Positions 9,035-18,034 of a DNA stretch of 64,000 nucleotides are shown here, one piece after another. The position numbers were made by a program, and so were the translations under genes. The DNA lies in contig NZ_KE386491.1 of NCBI RefSeq assembly GCF_000427405.1, positions 603,001 through 667,000 on the forward strand, given 5' to 3'. The first letter of the stretch is position 1; every line of letters begins with the position of its first letter. The stretch is from Flectobacillus major DSM 103 (lineage in GTDB: Bacteria; Bacteroidota; Bacteroidia; Cytophagales; Spirosomataceae). The notes below the pieces were generated by a model. That model was not told where the DNA came from. It searched no databases and saw nothing but the letters and a program-made list of their open reading frames with translations.

Positions 9035-9515
9035 TAGCGAAAATGATTAGTAGAGTAAATAAGTAGTTAAGTAATTGATAATCAGTAAAATATTAATATC
9101 TGTAGGGAAGTTCTTAGATTTAGATACCCAAATATCAATTTTTATAGAGGAAAATCGTCAAAGAACCCTTCCCGAAATGGCATGGTTGTGCTTAGGGTTT
9201 TCACGTTATTTATCTGAATGTCAGTATGTTGATTACTTATTTGCTTTGCGTTATTGCTGATGCTTTCTAGCTATTTAGCTAAGAATTTGTGATGGATGAG
9301 CAGTAGTAAAATTATATCAATGAGTAAAGTATGATAATCGCATATTGGATAAGTGATAGATGCATTTTGAGAGGATAAGCGTATAAAAAAAGATTTATCG
9401 AACAAAAAGAAGTAATTAAAGGACGAAAATAGGTGATATAATTAGTATAAAATATTTTAATTATAAAGATTTTGTACTAATTTGCATACAGTTACCTTAT
9501 TTTAAACCGAATTTT
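9035..9515. other. Intergenic region, no gene seen
   Basis: Very A+T-rich 480-base gap. The only open frame (9075-9260, TTG start) has no recognisable features and I consider it chance. A run of TAG/GTA-rich sequence follows the GH30 stop, and the last 70 bases contain TACTAATTTGC near 9477-9487, close to but not matching the TAnnTTTG promoter box. Confidence 0.45.
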
Positions 9516-10061
9516 ATGCTGAAGAAAGTATTATTAACCGTCTTTTTAGTAAGTGCAAGTTCTGCAATTTGGGGACAAAGTAGTCACACCGACACTACCA
9601 CAGTAAAGCATTCTTATAGTCCGATGGGCTTTGCTAATAATTTATTGAATTTTGCCCAAGACCATTTGCATTTTAGGTATCGTTCGGGTGGAAGTTCCAC
9701 AAGTGGGTTTGACTGCTCTGGTTTTGTAAGATATTGTTTCCGTAATTTTGGTTTAATGCTACCTCATGGTAGTGCTGCTCAGAGCCTTCTTGGTAATGAA
9801 ATTAATAAATCAGAAGCCTTGCCTGGCGACCTTATCTTTTTTAAAGGCCATAATGCAAAACATAATCGCATAGGTCATGTTGGTATCGTTACAGAGGTTT
9901 CAGATAAGTATATCAAATTTATTCATTCTGCATGGAATGGCGGAGTAAGATATGATTATTTAGAGTCCGACTATTATTCCAAAAGATATATTGGTATTAA
10001 AAGAGTAATCGGGCTGTTAGATATGGTGCCTCAACGCAATGGCTTTAAAAAGAGACGATAA
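9516..10061 (+). CDS. Secreted NlpC/P60 (C40) cell-wall peptidase
   Basis: Cysteine peptidase that in known members cuts gamma-D-Glu-diaminopimelate bonds of peptidoglycan stem peptides. Signal peptide about 1-21 (MLKKVLLTVFLVSASSAIWG), so it acts in the periplasm. The catalytic Cys67 is in GFDCSGFVRY, His121 in NRIGHVGIV and the polar third residue His137 in KFIHSAW; the LPGDLIFF turn between them is diagnostic. Length 181 is a minimal one-domain form without SH3 or LysM targeting. It stands alone between the GH30 gene and the membrane-protein gene at 10157. Confidence 0.92.
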   Translation: MLKKVLLTVFLVSASSAIWGQSSHTDTTTVKHSYSPMGFANNLLNFAQDHLHFRYRSGGSSTSGFDCSGFVRYCFRNFGLMLPHGSAAQSLLGNEINKSEALPGDLIFFKGHNAKHNRIGHVGIVTEVSDKYIKFIHSAWNGGVRYDYLESDYYSKRYIGIKRVIGLLDMVPQRNGFKKRR

Positions 10062-10156
10062 TAGGTTTTATTGTTTTTAAAAGAGGAAACATCCCGAAAA
10101 AGCTTTTTGTAGATTAGAAAAATTACTGTTCAAACACTTTTTAAAATTATACCGCC

Positions 10157-10717
10157 ATGAATCTATTTGTTCATGTAGTAGTAATACTGCTCAATATTTA
10201 CTCGATAGTAATACTGTTTATAATCATTCAAAAACTTCTTTACCAAAGAAGCGTTTTTTTGCATTTGTTGCTCACTTTTTTACTGGTTCTGTGTTTATTC
10301 TCCATCAATACCCCCGCCGATTCTTCAGTCCCCCAATCTACCAATAATGATGTTTTTGGAAAAATTATGACCAGCAATGTCGATGATTTGTGTAATATAT
10401 TGGTCTTTTTTACTTTAGATAACAGTATAAAAGAGAAACCCAACATCATAATTCAAAGCCGATTGGACGGCCTTATTGCTGGCTTACAATGGAAACAAAG
10501 CAGTAGTAGTAGTCAGATTGTTCAAGATACACTTTACTATTCGGTAAAGGGTAGTATAAAGTATTGTATTTTGGGATTTCCGATGTATGATTCCAACAAA
10601 GTATTGACTGGAATGATTAAATTTGATGAATTCAAACTCATGAAATCGTCATCAACAGAATGGAATACCAAAAACAACAGGAGTTCGCTCAACAACTTGA
10701 TCAACAAGATGTACTAA
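10157..10717 (+). CDS. Hypothetical membrane-anchored protein overlapping kynU
   Basis: I do not recognise this 186-residue protein. It begins with two hydrophobic segments (about 3-27 and 33-50) and then has a soluble, serine-rich part (WKQSSSSSQIVQDTLYY). The frame runs 58 bases into the kynureninase gene in a different frame, which is unusual, and may mean the two are translationally linked or that the last codons are not functional. It is A+T-rich like its surroundings. The ATG at 10157 is the only sensible start. It could be a real lineage-specific gene or a decayed one. Confidence 0.5.
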   Translation: MNLFVHVVVILLNIYSIVILFIIIQKLLYQRSVFLHLLLTFLLVLCLFSINTPADSSVPQSTNNDVFGKIMTSNVDDLCNILVFFTLDNSIKEKPNIIIQSRLDGLIAGLQWKQSSSSSQIVQDTLYYSVKGSIKYCILGFPMYDSNKVLTGMIKFDEFKLMKSSSTEWNTKNNRSSLNNLINKMY

Positions 10718-11922
10718 AATCATACCGTTCCTTATTTCATATTCCTATACATGATCAGCACGAGCAAATCTATTTTTGTGGTAATTCGCTAGGCTTACAG
10801 CCCAAAAATACCCAAGTGTATATTGCTCAGGAGCTTGAAAAATGGCAGAATCTAGGCGTAGAAGGCTGGTTTACAGGGCAGAACAACTGGATCAACTACC
10901 TTCAGCACCTCAAAGGCCCCTTGGCAAGAATTGTGGGGGCTATGCCCACAGAAGTAACTGTCATGAATAATTTGACGGTTAATCTACATTTAATGCTTAT
11001 CTCTTTTTACCAACCTACTACTCAACGGTTCAAAATATTGGTAGAAGCTGGAGCTTTCCCTTCCGACCAATATGCGTTTGAAACGCACCTCAAAACACGT
11101 GGACTTAACCCCGACGAAGCAATTATTGAGCTTATTCCTCGTGAAGGAGAACATACCCTGAGGCACGAAGATATACTTGCCAGTATCGAAACACATCGAG
11201 ATACCTTGGCTTTGGTGATGCTGGGTGGTATCAATTATTATACAGGACAAGTTTTTGACATGGCTCAAATTACCGAAGCGGCTCATGCCGTAGGGGCAAC
11301 CGTAGGCTTTGACTTGGCTCATTGTGTAGGAAATATTTGGCTCGAATTACACAATTGGCAAGTTGATTTTGCTGTATGGTGTTCGTACAAATACCTCAAC
11401 TCGGGTATGGGAGGTGTTTCGGGCGTTTTTGTTCATGAAAAGCATCATCAAGCCAATTTGCCAAGATTAGCAGGCTGGTGGGGATACGACCAAGCTACCC
11501 GCTTTAAGATGGAAAAGGGCTTTGTACCAATGCAAGGAGCCGATGGCTGGCAATTGAGTACACCTACGATTTTGGCTATGGCCTGCCACCGTGCTGCCCT
11601 CGAAATAACCGACCAAGCAGGAATGAAAGCCCTTCGAGAGAAAAGTGTCTTATTAACAGGGTATTTGCGGTTTATTTTAGAAGAATATAATCAGCAACAT
11701 CAACAAATTTTACAAATCATTACTCCACAAGAAGAAGCACAGCATGGTTGTCAGTTGTCTATTCTGGTAGAAAAAAATGGAAAACAGCTATTTGAACAAC
11801 TTACCAATGCCCAAATTATTGGAGATTGGCGTGAACCCAATGTAATTAGGTTGTCGCCTGTTCCGTTGTACAATACTTTTGAGGAGGTCTGGAAAGTAGG
11901 GCAGGCTTTAGCCAATCAGTAG
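10660..11922 (+). CDS. kynU: Kynureninase
   Basis: PLP-dependent hydrolase that converts L-kynurenine to anthranilate plus alanine (or 3-hydroxykynurenine to 3-hydroxyanthranilate). The PLP lysine is K244 in CSYKYLNSG and D218 in GFDLAHCVG would contact the pyridine nitrogen. Family hallmarks include IYFCGNSLGLQPKN, EGWFTGQNNW and AGWWGYDQATRF. Length 420 is standard. No tryptophan dioxygenase or kynurenine monooxygenase gene is in this window, so the pathway must be completed elsewhere. The start lies within the end of the upstream 10157 ORF. Confidence 0.95.
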   Translation: MEYQKQQEFAQQLDQQDVLKSYRSLFHIPIHDQHEQIYFCGNSLGLQPKNTQVYIAQELEKWQNLGVEGWFTGQNNWINYLQHLKGPLARIVGAMPTEVTVMNNLTVNLHLMLISFYQPTTQRFKILVEAGAFPSDQYAFETHLKTRGLNPDEAIIELIPREGEHTLRHEDILASIETHRDTLALVMLGGINYYTGQVFDMAQITEAAHAVGATVGFDLAHCVGNIWLELHNWQVDFAVWCSYKYLNSGMGGVSGVFVHEKHHQANLPRLAGWWGYDQATRFKMEKGFVPMQGADGWQLSTPTILAMACHRAALEITDQAGMKALREKSVLLTGYLRFILEEYNQQHQQILQIITPQEEAQHGCQLSILVEKNGKQLFEQLTNAQIIGDWREPNVIRLSPVPLYNTFEEVWKVGQALANQ

Positions 11923-11991
11923 GTAGCAGAACCTCATAGCCTCAGTTTTTTGTTGGGGAATTTAGTGGCCAGCTACAAAATTTTCTTAATT

Positions 11992-12005
11992 AAATATCGA
12001 TATTT
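11992..12005. promoter_or_regulatory. 14-bp perfect palindrome upstream of the GH65 gene
   Basis: AAATATCGATATTT is fully self-complementary and lies about 105 bases before the GH65 start. Such sites can be dimeric-regulator operators, but an A+T-rich 14-bp palindrome can also arise by chance. No known operator is recognised. Confidence 0.25.
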
Positions 12006-12110
12006 CTGTATTCGATTACCAATTGCTTATTTCTTATGTGTGGTTATGCAAAGCCATTAGGTATGAAATTTTATGTAACACTTAGCAACAAGAAAATAAT
12101 CTCTAAAATT

Positions 12111-14141
12111 ATGAAAAGATTGTGTTTATTATGGGTCATAAGCTGTTGTTGTGTAAAGCTATGGGCACAAGACCCCTGGACAATCACCACCGATATTATT
12201 AACCCCAACAACTATTATGGTGTAACTGTTGCCAATGGAATGATTGGGATTGTGTCTTCGGCCGAGCCTTTCAAAGTGAAAGATGTGGTATTGAATGGAG
12301 CTTTTGATACTTATGGCCGAGGAAGGGTTTCTAATATCCTGAAAACGTTTGAGTTTGCCAATATGGATTTAGATATTGACGGACACCGTATTACTCGCTC
12401 AGATATTAGTAAGTACCAACAAACGCTAGATATGAAGACGGGTATTTTGACAACCTCATTTGCCTATCAAGACAAAGCTTTGGTCAAGTATTCGATGATG
12501 GCTTTACAGCATTTGCCCTATACCATGATGATAGATATGGAAATAACGGCCAATAAAAGTTGTGAAATTACGCCATACAGTGTTATTTCGGCTCCCGACA
12601 TACTTCGTGAGGTAAAGAATACCTATCATCTTATAGATAGGCCGCACGCTTTGATTCCCTTACTGACATCGGTAGCAAAGTCGCCAACGGGCAAACATAC
12701 TTTGGCGGCCTCTAATTCTTTTCTTTTTCAAGAACCTAGAGGGCAAGAGCCACGTTTGATTCATGAAGAATGGGACTATGGCTTACATCGATTAAAGTTT
12801 TCTAAAAAACTCAACGCTGGCCAAACCTATACTTTTAGTATTGTAGGATCAACTATTTCAACAGAACATACGCCCGATGCTCAGAATGAAGCAGAGCGTC
12901 TGACCATTTATGCAGCCCTCGAACAACACGACCGTTTGTTGCAAAAACACAAAAATGCGTGGGCTTCGCTTTGGCAATCAGATATTCGTATCGAAGGCGA
13001 TACCGACGTTCAAAGAGCTACACATTTAGCTATGTATCACCTATATTCATTTTGTCGTGAAGGGCAGGCATATAGCCTTTCGCCTATGGGGTTATCGGGT
13101 TTGGGCTATAATGGACATGTATTTTGGGATACAGAGCTTTGGATGTTTCCCCCAATCTTATTATTGCAGCCCCAAATAGCTAAATCATTGCTCGAATATC
13201 GTTTTCAGCGAATGGAGGCCGCTCGTTACAATGCCCAAGCACATGGTTATAAAGGTGTGATGTTTCCTTGGGAATCCGACGATCAAGGCTATGAATCTAC
13301 ACCGGTGTGGGCTTTGACAGGCCCTTTTCAGCACCATATTACCGCCGATGTAGGCTGGGCTTTTTGGAAATATTATGAAGTAACCCACGATAAAGAATGG
13401 TTAAAAACCAGAGGGTATCCTATGCTAAAAGAAGTAGCCGATTTTTGGGTAAGTCGTGTTGAAAAAGGAGCAGATAACAAATACCATATTATCAATGTGG
13501 TGTGTGCTGACGAATGGGCCGAAAATGTAGATGATAATGCCTATACCAATGGAATGGTAAAAGAAGTATTGGATTTTGCAATAGAAGCCGCCGACGAGCT
13601 GCATATCGATGTTGACCCACGCTGGGAGGATGTTATGAAAAATTTAGTTATTCTGAAAAATGCCGAAGGGATTACCCTCGAACACGCCACTTATAAAGGA
13701 GAAATGATTAAGCAAGCCGATGTAAATCTGTTGGCGTATCCGATGCACCAAGTGACCGAAAATCAGGCAATCAAAAAAGATTTAGATTATTACGAAGCCA
13801 AAATGTCGCCCGATGGCCCAGCAATGTCGTTTGCGATTCTATCTATATTGCATGCTCGTTTGGGTAATATCCCTAAAGCCTATGATTTGCTAGTAAAAAG
13901 CTATAAACCCAACGAAGTACCACCTTTTGGGGTGTTGGCCGAAACAGCAGGAGGTACAAACCCCTATTTTGCTACAGGAGCAGGAGGTTTTTTACAAACG
14001 ATACTCAATGGTTTTGGAGGATTGGATATTGGAGAAGGAGGAATAGAACAAATAAAAGGAATTAAATTACCAGCACACTGGAAATCCCTGACTCTAACTG
14101 GTATAGGTTTGCAACGCAAAACCTATCATATTACTAAATAA
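12111..14141 (+). CDS. Exported GH65-family glycoside hydrolase/phosphorylase
   Basis: Alpha-glycoside-active enzyme with an (alpha/alpha)6 barrel; the family includes trehalases, maltose/kojibiose phosphorylases and the glucosylgalactosyl-hydroxylysine glucosidase. Here the N-terminal beta-sandwich (VANGMIGIVSSAEPF) is followed by barrel motifs HVFWDTELWMFPPILLL and CADEWAENVDDNAYTNG, the latter carrying the likely acid glutamate. The frame is open to an ATG at 12036, but the ATG at 12111 starts a proper signal peptide (MKRLCLLWVISCCCVKLWAQ), so I use that. About 676 residues. Hydrolase versus phosphorylase cannot be decided by eye. The gene ends 5 bases before a repeated element. Confidence 0.85.
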   Translation: MKRLCLLWVISCCCVKLWAQDPWTITTDIINPNNYYGVTVANGMIGIVSSAEPFKVKDVVLNGAFDTYGRGRVSNILKTFEFANMDLDIDGHRITRSDISKYQQTLDMKTGILTTSFAYQDKALVKYSMMALQHLPYTMMIDMEITANKSCEITPYSVISAPDILREVKNTYHLIDRPHALIPLLTSVAKSPTGKHTLAASNSFLFQEPRGQEPRLIHEEWDYGLHRLKFSKKLNAGQTYTFSIVGSTISTEHTPDAQNEAERLTIYAALEQHDRLLQKHKNAWASLWQSDIRIEGDTDVQRATHLAMYHLYSFCREGQAYSLSPMGLSGLGYNGHVFWDTELWMFPPILLLQPQIAKSLLEYRFQRMEAARYNAQAHGYKGVMFPWESDDQGYESTPVWALTGPFQHHITADVGWAFWKYYEVTHDKEWLKTRGYPMLKEVADFWVSRVEKGADNKYHIINVVCADEWAENVDDNAYTNGMVKEVLDFAIEAADELHIDVDPRWEDVMKNLVILKNAEGITLEHATYKGEMIKQADVNLLAYPMHQVTENQAIKKDLDYYEAKMSPDGPAMSFAILSILHARLGNIPKAYDLLVKSYKPNEVPPFGVLAETAGGTNPYFATGAGGFLQTILNGFGGLDIGEGGIEQIKGIKLPAHWKSLTLTGIGLQRKTYHITK

Positions 14142-14146
14142 ACAAA

Positions 14147-14321
14147 AAACATGAGTCGTCCCGCATTTTGGGATAATTTCTAATAAAGACCTCTTGTTAG
14201 TATTTATTGGAAAAAAAGTACACAACTCTTAGGCATTTATTGACTATTAATCAAACAAGGCGGTCGAAAAACTAATTTCGACCGCCTTGTTTGAACCCAA
14301 AATTTGGGATGACTTATGTTT
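14147..14321. repeat. 175-bp repeated element with terminal inverted repeats, copy 1
   Basis: The left end (AAACATGAGTCGTCCCGCAT, then TTTGGG) matches the reverse complement of the right end (AAACATAAGTCATCCCAAAT, then TTTGGG) at 22 of 26 positions. A second copy of identical length lies at 25072-25246, about 85 percent identical by eye. Internally it has a perfect 17-bp hairpin (14253-14292). It codes for nothing. It starts 5 bases after the GH65 stop and ends 2 bases before the S9 peptidase stop codon. It resembles a MITE or REP-like element; no clear target-site duplication is visible. Confidence 0.85.
14253..14292. terminator. 17-bp perfect hairpin within repeat copy 1, likely bidirectional terminator
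   Basis: 14253-14269 pairs perfectly with 14276-14292 around a 6-nt AACTAA loop; arm core AAGGCGGTCGAAA. It lies between convergent genes and ends in TTTG on either strand, so it can terminate both. Stem and loop are identical in the copy at 25178-25217, while bases just outside differ. Confidence 0.7.
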
Positions 14322-14323
14322 AT

Positions 14324-16468
14324 TTACTTAGTAATATACCTTTCAAAAAACTCATAGATACGGAGCATTCTATCTATTTTCTGACGGACATTTCCTGTTC
14401 TTGAAAGCTCATGAGTACCTCCAGGCATACGAACATATTCTACTTCTTTGCCCATGATTTTCAATGATTTATACATCATTTCGCTTTGGATAACGCCAGT
14501 ACGAAGGTCGTTCTCACCGTGTTTAATTAATAATGGCGTTTTGATTTTGTCGATATACGAATATGGCGATTCACGTGCCAAAATAGGCTTAATAGCTTCT
14601 TCCCAAGGGTATCCACCAAAATAGTTAGGGACTAATCGCCAAGCATTGCCTTCACCCATAAAAGTTGTAAGGTCATAAACACCTCTTTGTGCAAAAGCTG
14701 CTTTGAAACGGTGGTCGTGGCCAACAATCCAAGCCGTTAAATAACCTGCATACGAGCCTCCAGTAAGTACCTGACGTGAGGTATCTACCCATTTTTCTTT
14801 AGCGGCATCTGTAGCTGCTGCTAAAACATCTTCGGCTGGGCCTGTTCCCCAATCTTGGTAATTGGCAAACTGAAAATCTTTTCCATACCCTCCCGAGCCA
14901 CGTGGATTGGCATATACAACGCCGTATCCTTGCGAGCAAAAATACTGGAATTCGTGCCACATCGAGCTTTCGCCTGGGCCCCACATGGCTGTTGGGCCAC
15001 CGTGCATATTAAGTAACAGTGGATATTTTTTACCAGCTTCTAGTTGCGACGGTTTCATTATCCAGTATTCTACTTTCATTCCTTTTGAATTGGTATAAAT
15101 GCGTTTTTCTGGAAAACTCAATGCTTTGTTTTTGAGCCAATCGTCGTTATGAGCCGATACCTTTACTGGATTTTTTACCAAAAGGTCAGAAACATATAGT
15201 TCTGAAGGGTTTTTAACTTCTGTTTTGGCAAAAGCGATTTTATCTTTAGCTATATCAAAAGCCGTAACACCCGAATCAAAATCAGTAAGACGTTCTACTT
15301 TTTTCGATTGAAGGTCTACTCTGTATAAAGGTGTTCCTCCGTTGGAAGGAGCTGATAAATACAAGTATTTGGCATCATCCGACCACTCTAAGTTGCCCGA
15401 CGCACGGTCAAATACAATTTGAGTAATATTGGCCCCGTCGATATTAGCAATATAAAGCTGATTGAAACCCAACCAACTAGGTTGAGATTTGGTAAATGCT
15501 ATCCATTTGCCATCGGGCGAAGGACTTGGATTAGAGAACTGACTGCCTTTTTCTGCAATAAGTTGCTTGAGTCCTGTACCATCGGCATTGATAGATACAA
15601 TGGCTGTACTTTGTTCTCGGTCGGGGTGGAGGGTGCTATCTTTGCCCGATACTGCATATATCTTTTTACCATCGGCCGACCAGTTTGCTGCATTATACGA
15701 CCAAAATCCTCGGGTAATTTGTACGGGTTTAGCTCCTTCTTTGGCTTCTATAACAAATAGTAAGTTAAATCTAATTTCAGGGTCGGTACTAGCTTCGCCT
15801 TGAAAGTTGAGACGACTGAATACTTTTGCTTTTTTGTCTGCAACATCTTTCTCTAAATAGGCTCTAATCTCTTCCAGATTACCATCTGGATTGGCTTTTA
15901 CCTTTTTATCACCTTTTAGAAAGTTGTTATTTTTGAATCCAGCTTTTTCAAATGACCATGAGGGCAAAGATTTGCTAGGATTGAGTAAGGTATCTTTTAG
16001 CATTTCGGAAAGAGAAACACCTACTGAAAACAAAATCTTGCTACCATCGGGCGAAAAAGTAGGATTTGAAGCCCCTTGTTTGAGGTCGGTTAATTGAAAT
16101 GCCTCACCGCCGTCGAGGGGCATCACAAATATCTGTGATTTTCCTTTTACCCCACGAGCAAAAGTAATTTGTTTGCCATCGGGCGACCACGATGCACCGC
16201 CAACGCTTTCAGTACCACGGGTGAGTTGTTTGGTACTTTGGAAGTCGGTAAGCCAAAGGTGCGAACGGTAATCGTATTCACCTTTATTGTCTTCGCTAAT
16301 TTCGTTGGTACGTAAGGCATAAATTGCTTTTTTTCCATCTGGGGCAATACTTACCGCTCCAACTTGTTTGATTTTGGTCATGTCGGTTACCAATACCTTA
16401 TCTTTACCTGTTTGGGCAAAAATACTATTGGAAAGTACGAGCAATACGACTGATATTTTTTTTATCAT
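14324..16468 (-). CDS. Secreted S9-family serine peptidase (prolyl-oligopeptidase type)
   Basis: Exported 714-residue peptidase, signal peptide about 1-18 (MIKKISVVLLVLSNSIFA). The N-terminal half is a beta-propeller built from WD40-like PD40 repeats (SIAPDGKKAIYAL, SWSPDGKQITFAR, TFSPDGSKILFSV, SPSPDGKWIAFTK). The C-terminal alpha/beta hydrolase domain carries S572 in GGSYAGY, Asp in KHGENDLRTG and His in PGGTHELSR. Such enzymes trim oligopeptides, often after proline or acyl-amino acids. Its stop codon lies 2 bases from repeat copy 1. A hairpin (16555-16590) separates it from the RlpA gene upstream, so it has its own promoter. Confidence 0.92.
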   Translation of the reverse strand: MIKKISVVLLVLSNSIFAQTGKDKVLVTDMTKIKQVGAVSIAPDGKKAIYALRTNEISEDNKGEYDYRSHLWLTDFQSTKQLTRGTESVGGASWSPDGKQITFARGVKGKSQIFVMPLDGGEAFQLTDLKQGASNPTFSPDGSKILFSVGVSLSEMLKDTLLNPSKSLPSWSFEKAGFKNNNFLKGDKKVKANPDGNLEEIRAYLEKDVADKKAKVFSRLNFQGEASTDPEIRFNLLFVIEAKEGAKPVQITRGFWSYNAANWSADGKKIYAVSGKDSTLHPDREQSTAIVSINADGTGLKQLIAEKGSQFSNPSPSPDGKWIAFTKSQPSWLGFNQLYIANIDGANITQIVFDRASGNLEWSDDAKYLYLSAPSNGGTPLYRVDLQSKKVERLTDFDSGVTAFDIAKDKIAFAKTEVKNPSELYVSDLLVKNPVKVSAHNDDWLKNKALSFPEKRIYTNSKGMKVEYWIMKPSQLEAGKKYPLLLNMHGGPTAMWGPGESSMWHEFQYFCSQGYGVVYANPRGSGGYGKDFQFANYQDWGTGPAEDVLAAATDAAKEKWVDTSRQVLTGGSYAGYLTAWIVGHDHRFKAAFAQRGVYDLTTFMGEGNAWRLVPNYFGGYPWEEAIKPILARESPYSYIDKIKTPLLIKHGENDLRTGVIQSEMMYKSLKIMGKEVEYVRMPGGTHELSRTGNVRQKIDRMLRIYEFFERYITK

Positions 16469-16554
16469 GTTAATGAAGTTGTTGGTTAAAAAAAGACGAG
16501 AACGTCTTTTGGTGTGGATAATTGAGAGGTAATTCTATTAATAACAAAACTAAC

Positions 16555-16590
16555 AAAAAAGGTTGTTTCTTGGTAGAAACAACCTTTTTT
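16555..16590 (-). terminator. Terminator downstream of the RlpA gene
   Basis: 15-bp perfect inverted repeat (16555-16569 with 16576-16590) with loop TTGGTA. Read on the minus strand it ends in a run of T residues, as expected for the RlpA gene that stops at 16641. Confidence 0.85.
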
Positions 16591-16640
16591 ATCGCTATAA
16601 GCCCTATTTTCTTCCACCAATGAATCGAAAACAGACCATT

Positions 16641-17693
16641 TTAATTATCATTTTGTGTTTTGGTATCTACCCTAACTCGGCCATCGGCATCGCGTACTAC
16701 TTGTAAGTACGAATGTTTTTGGGGAGTATCCTTATTGACTTCTTTGGTTTTTTCAGCAACAGGTTTGGCTTCGGTTGTATAAGCAAGCTCTTTTTGTGAA
16801 GCTAGAATAGTTGTTTCCTTTTGGGGAGTAACCGAAACTTTTGAGGGCAGGTCGCTAGTGAATGAGTTGGTATTGTTGGTAGTATTGCCAGAACTCACAC
16901 GGATTCGACCTTCAGCGTCGGTGTATACATTTAAGTATTCGTGTCGGTTGGAGTTGCTAGGGCTATTGTTTTCTGTAGGAGTAGCAGGCGTATTGCTTGC
17001 TAGTGTAGTTTTTTCAGGATTGCCCGAAGCATCTATTTTATAGTTGCCGTTAATATCCTTTATTACCCTAATATACTTATGTTGTTGGCTAGAATCGGCC
17101 GAATTGTATATTTTTTGAGGAGCTGTTTCTACTATCAAAGGTTGGTTGGTTTGAATAGGCAAAACCTTTGGGGCTGATGCTACAGTAGGCGTAGCTTGAT
17201 AAGCAGTATCTAAAATCATTTTGCCATCTTTCATCTCAAACTTGATGGGCAAATGCTGTCGAAACTCACGAGTAAAATCGCCTTTAGCGCCAGGTTCGTA
17301 CGATGCCAATACGTATGCAGGGTTGTCCATGGCAATCACCTTAATTTGAATATCAGCTTCTCCATTGGCTAGTAGCTCCAAGTCACGAGCTGCCACAAAC
17401 GATAAATCCAATACACGACTGTAAGCAAAAGGCCCTCTGTCGTTTACTTTTACCACAACGGTTTTGTTGTTAGTAGTATTGGTAACTTCCAAAATAGTAT
17501 TGAATGGTAGGGTTCGATGTGCCGCTGTGTATTCTTCACGGCTGTAGGGTTCACCACTTGATGTCATTCGACCATGAAATTTGTCAGCATAATAAGAGGC
17601 TCGGCCATAATACTTTTCACCAACTTGAGCTTTTGCTTGACAATTACACCACAACACAACGCCAAATAGTAATACATACTTGAATATCCTCAT
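16641..17693 (-). CDS. rlpA: RlpA-like septal lytic transglycosylase family protein with three C-terminal repeats
   Basis: Exported protein of 350 residues; signal peptide about 1-22. The double-psi beta-barrel domain (about 24-120) has GRASYYADKFHGRMTSSGE, TAAHRTLPFNT and VKVNDRGPFAYSRVLDLS, the signature of RlpA, which cleaves peptidoglycan strands lacking stem peptides. There is no SPOR domain. Instead the C-terminal half is low-complexity and contains three spaced units of the form H-x-Y-[IL]-x-V-x-x-D-x-[ND]-G-[NR]-x-[RK]-[VI] at about 205-220, 251-266 and 327-342. These may replace SPOR in wall binding (inference). Transcribed separately from the S9 gene. Confidence 0.85.
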   Translation of the reverse strand: MRIFKYVLLFGVVLWCNCQAKAQVGEKYYGRASYYADKFHGRMTSSGEPYSREEYTAAHRTLPFNTILEVTNTTNNKTVVVKVNDRGPFAYSRVLDLSFVAARDLELLANGEADIQIKVIAMDNPAYVLASYEPGAKGDFTREFRQHLPIKFEMKDGKMILDTAYQATPTVASAPKVLPIQTNQPLIVETAPQKIYNSADSSQQHKYIRVIKDINGNYKIDASGNPEKTTLASNTPATPTENNSPSNSNRHEYLNVYTDAEGRIRVSSGNTTNNTNSFTSDLPSKVSVTPQKETTILASQKELAYTTEAKPVAEKTKEVNKDTPQKHSYLQVVRDADGRVRVDTKTQNDN

Positions 17694-17955
17694 AGAATTA
17701 CGGTTTAAATATTTGAAAAAAGTAAACGCTTGATGTGCTTTTGCACGAAAGAATAAGCATACTTTAACAGAAACAAAGAAGCACCACTGAATGTGGGATT
17801 ACGGTATTATATAGTACGTTCCAAGGAAGGAAAACATTTTGCAAAGGTAATAAAAAATTTTATATATCTGACTATCAAAAAATTAGCTTTTGCTTTTTTC
17901 TTAATAACAGTATGAAATAGTAGTTTTGAAACATCAATACCAAATTTTATATAAG

Positions 17956-17995
17956 AAAAAAGGGTACGCTTCAAGCAAGAAGCATACCCTTTTTT
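17956..17995 (-). terminator. Terminator of citrate synthase
   Basis: 17956-17972 pairs with 17979-17995 around AAGCAA, with one C/A mismatch on the plus strand that becomes a G-U pair in minus-strand RNA. That and the T-run assign it to gltA. The rest of 17694-18034 holds a possible minus-strand promoter box TACCTTTG (17842-17849) for the RlpA gene but no well-spaced upstream element. Confidence 0.85.
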
Positions 17996-18034
17996 ATATC
18001 ATTATTGGCTTGAAAAAGCCAAAATGGAGACTTT

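Noticed and set aside
9075..9260. 61-codon frame in the gap after the GH30 gene
   Set aside because: TTG start, no recognisable composition or domain, no promoter with a matched spacing; most likely chance.
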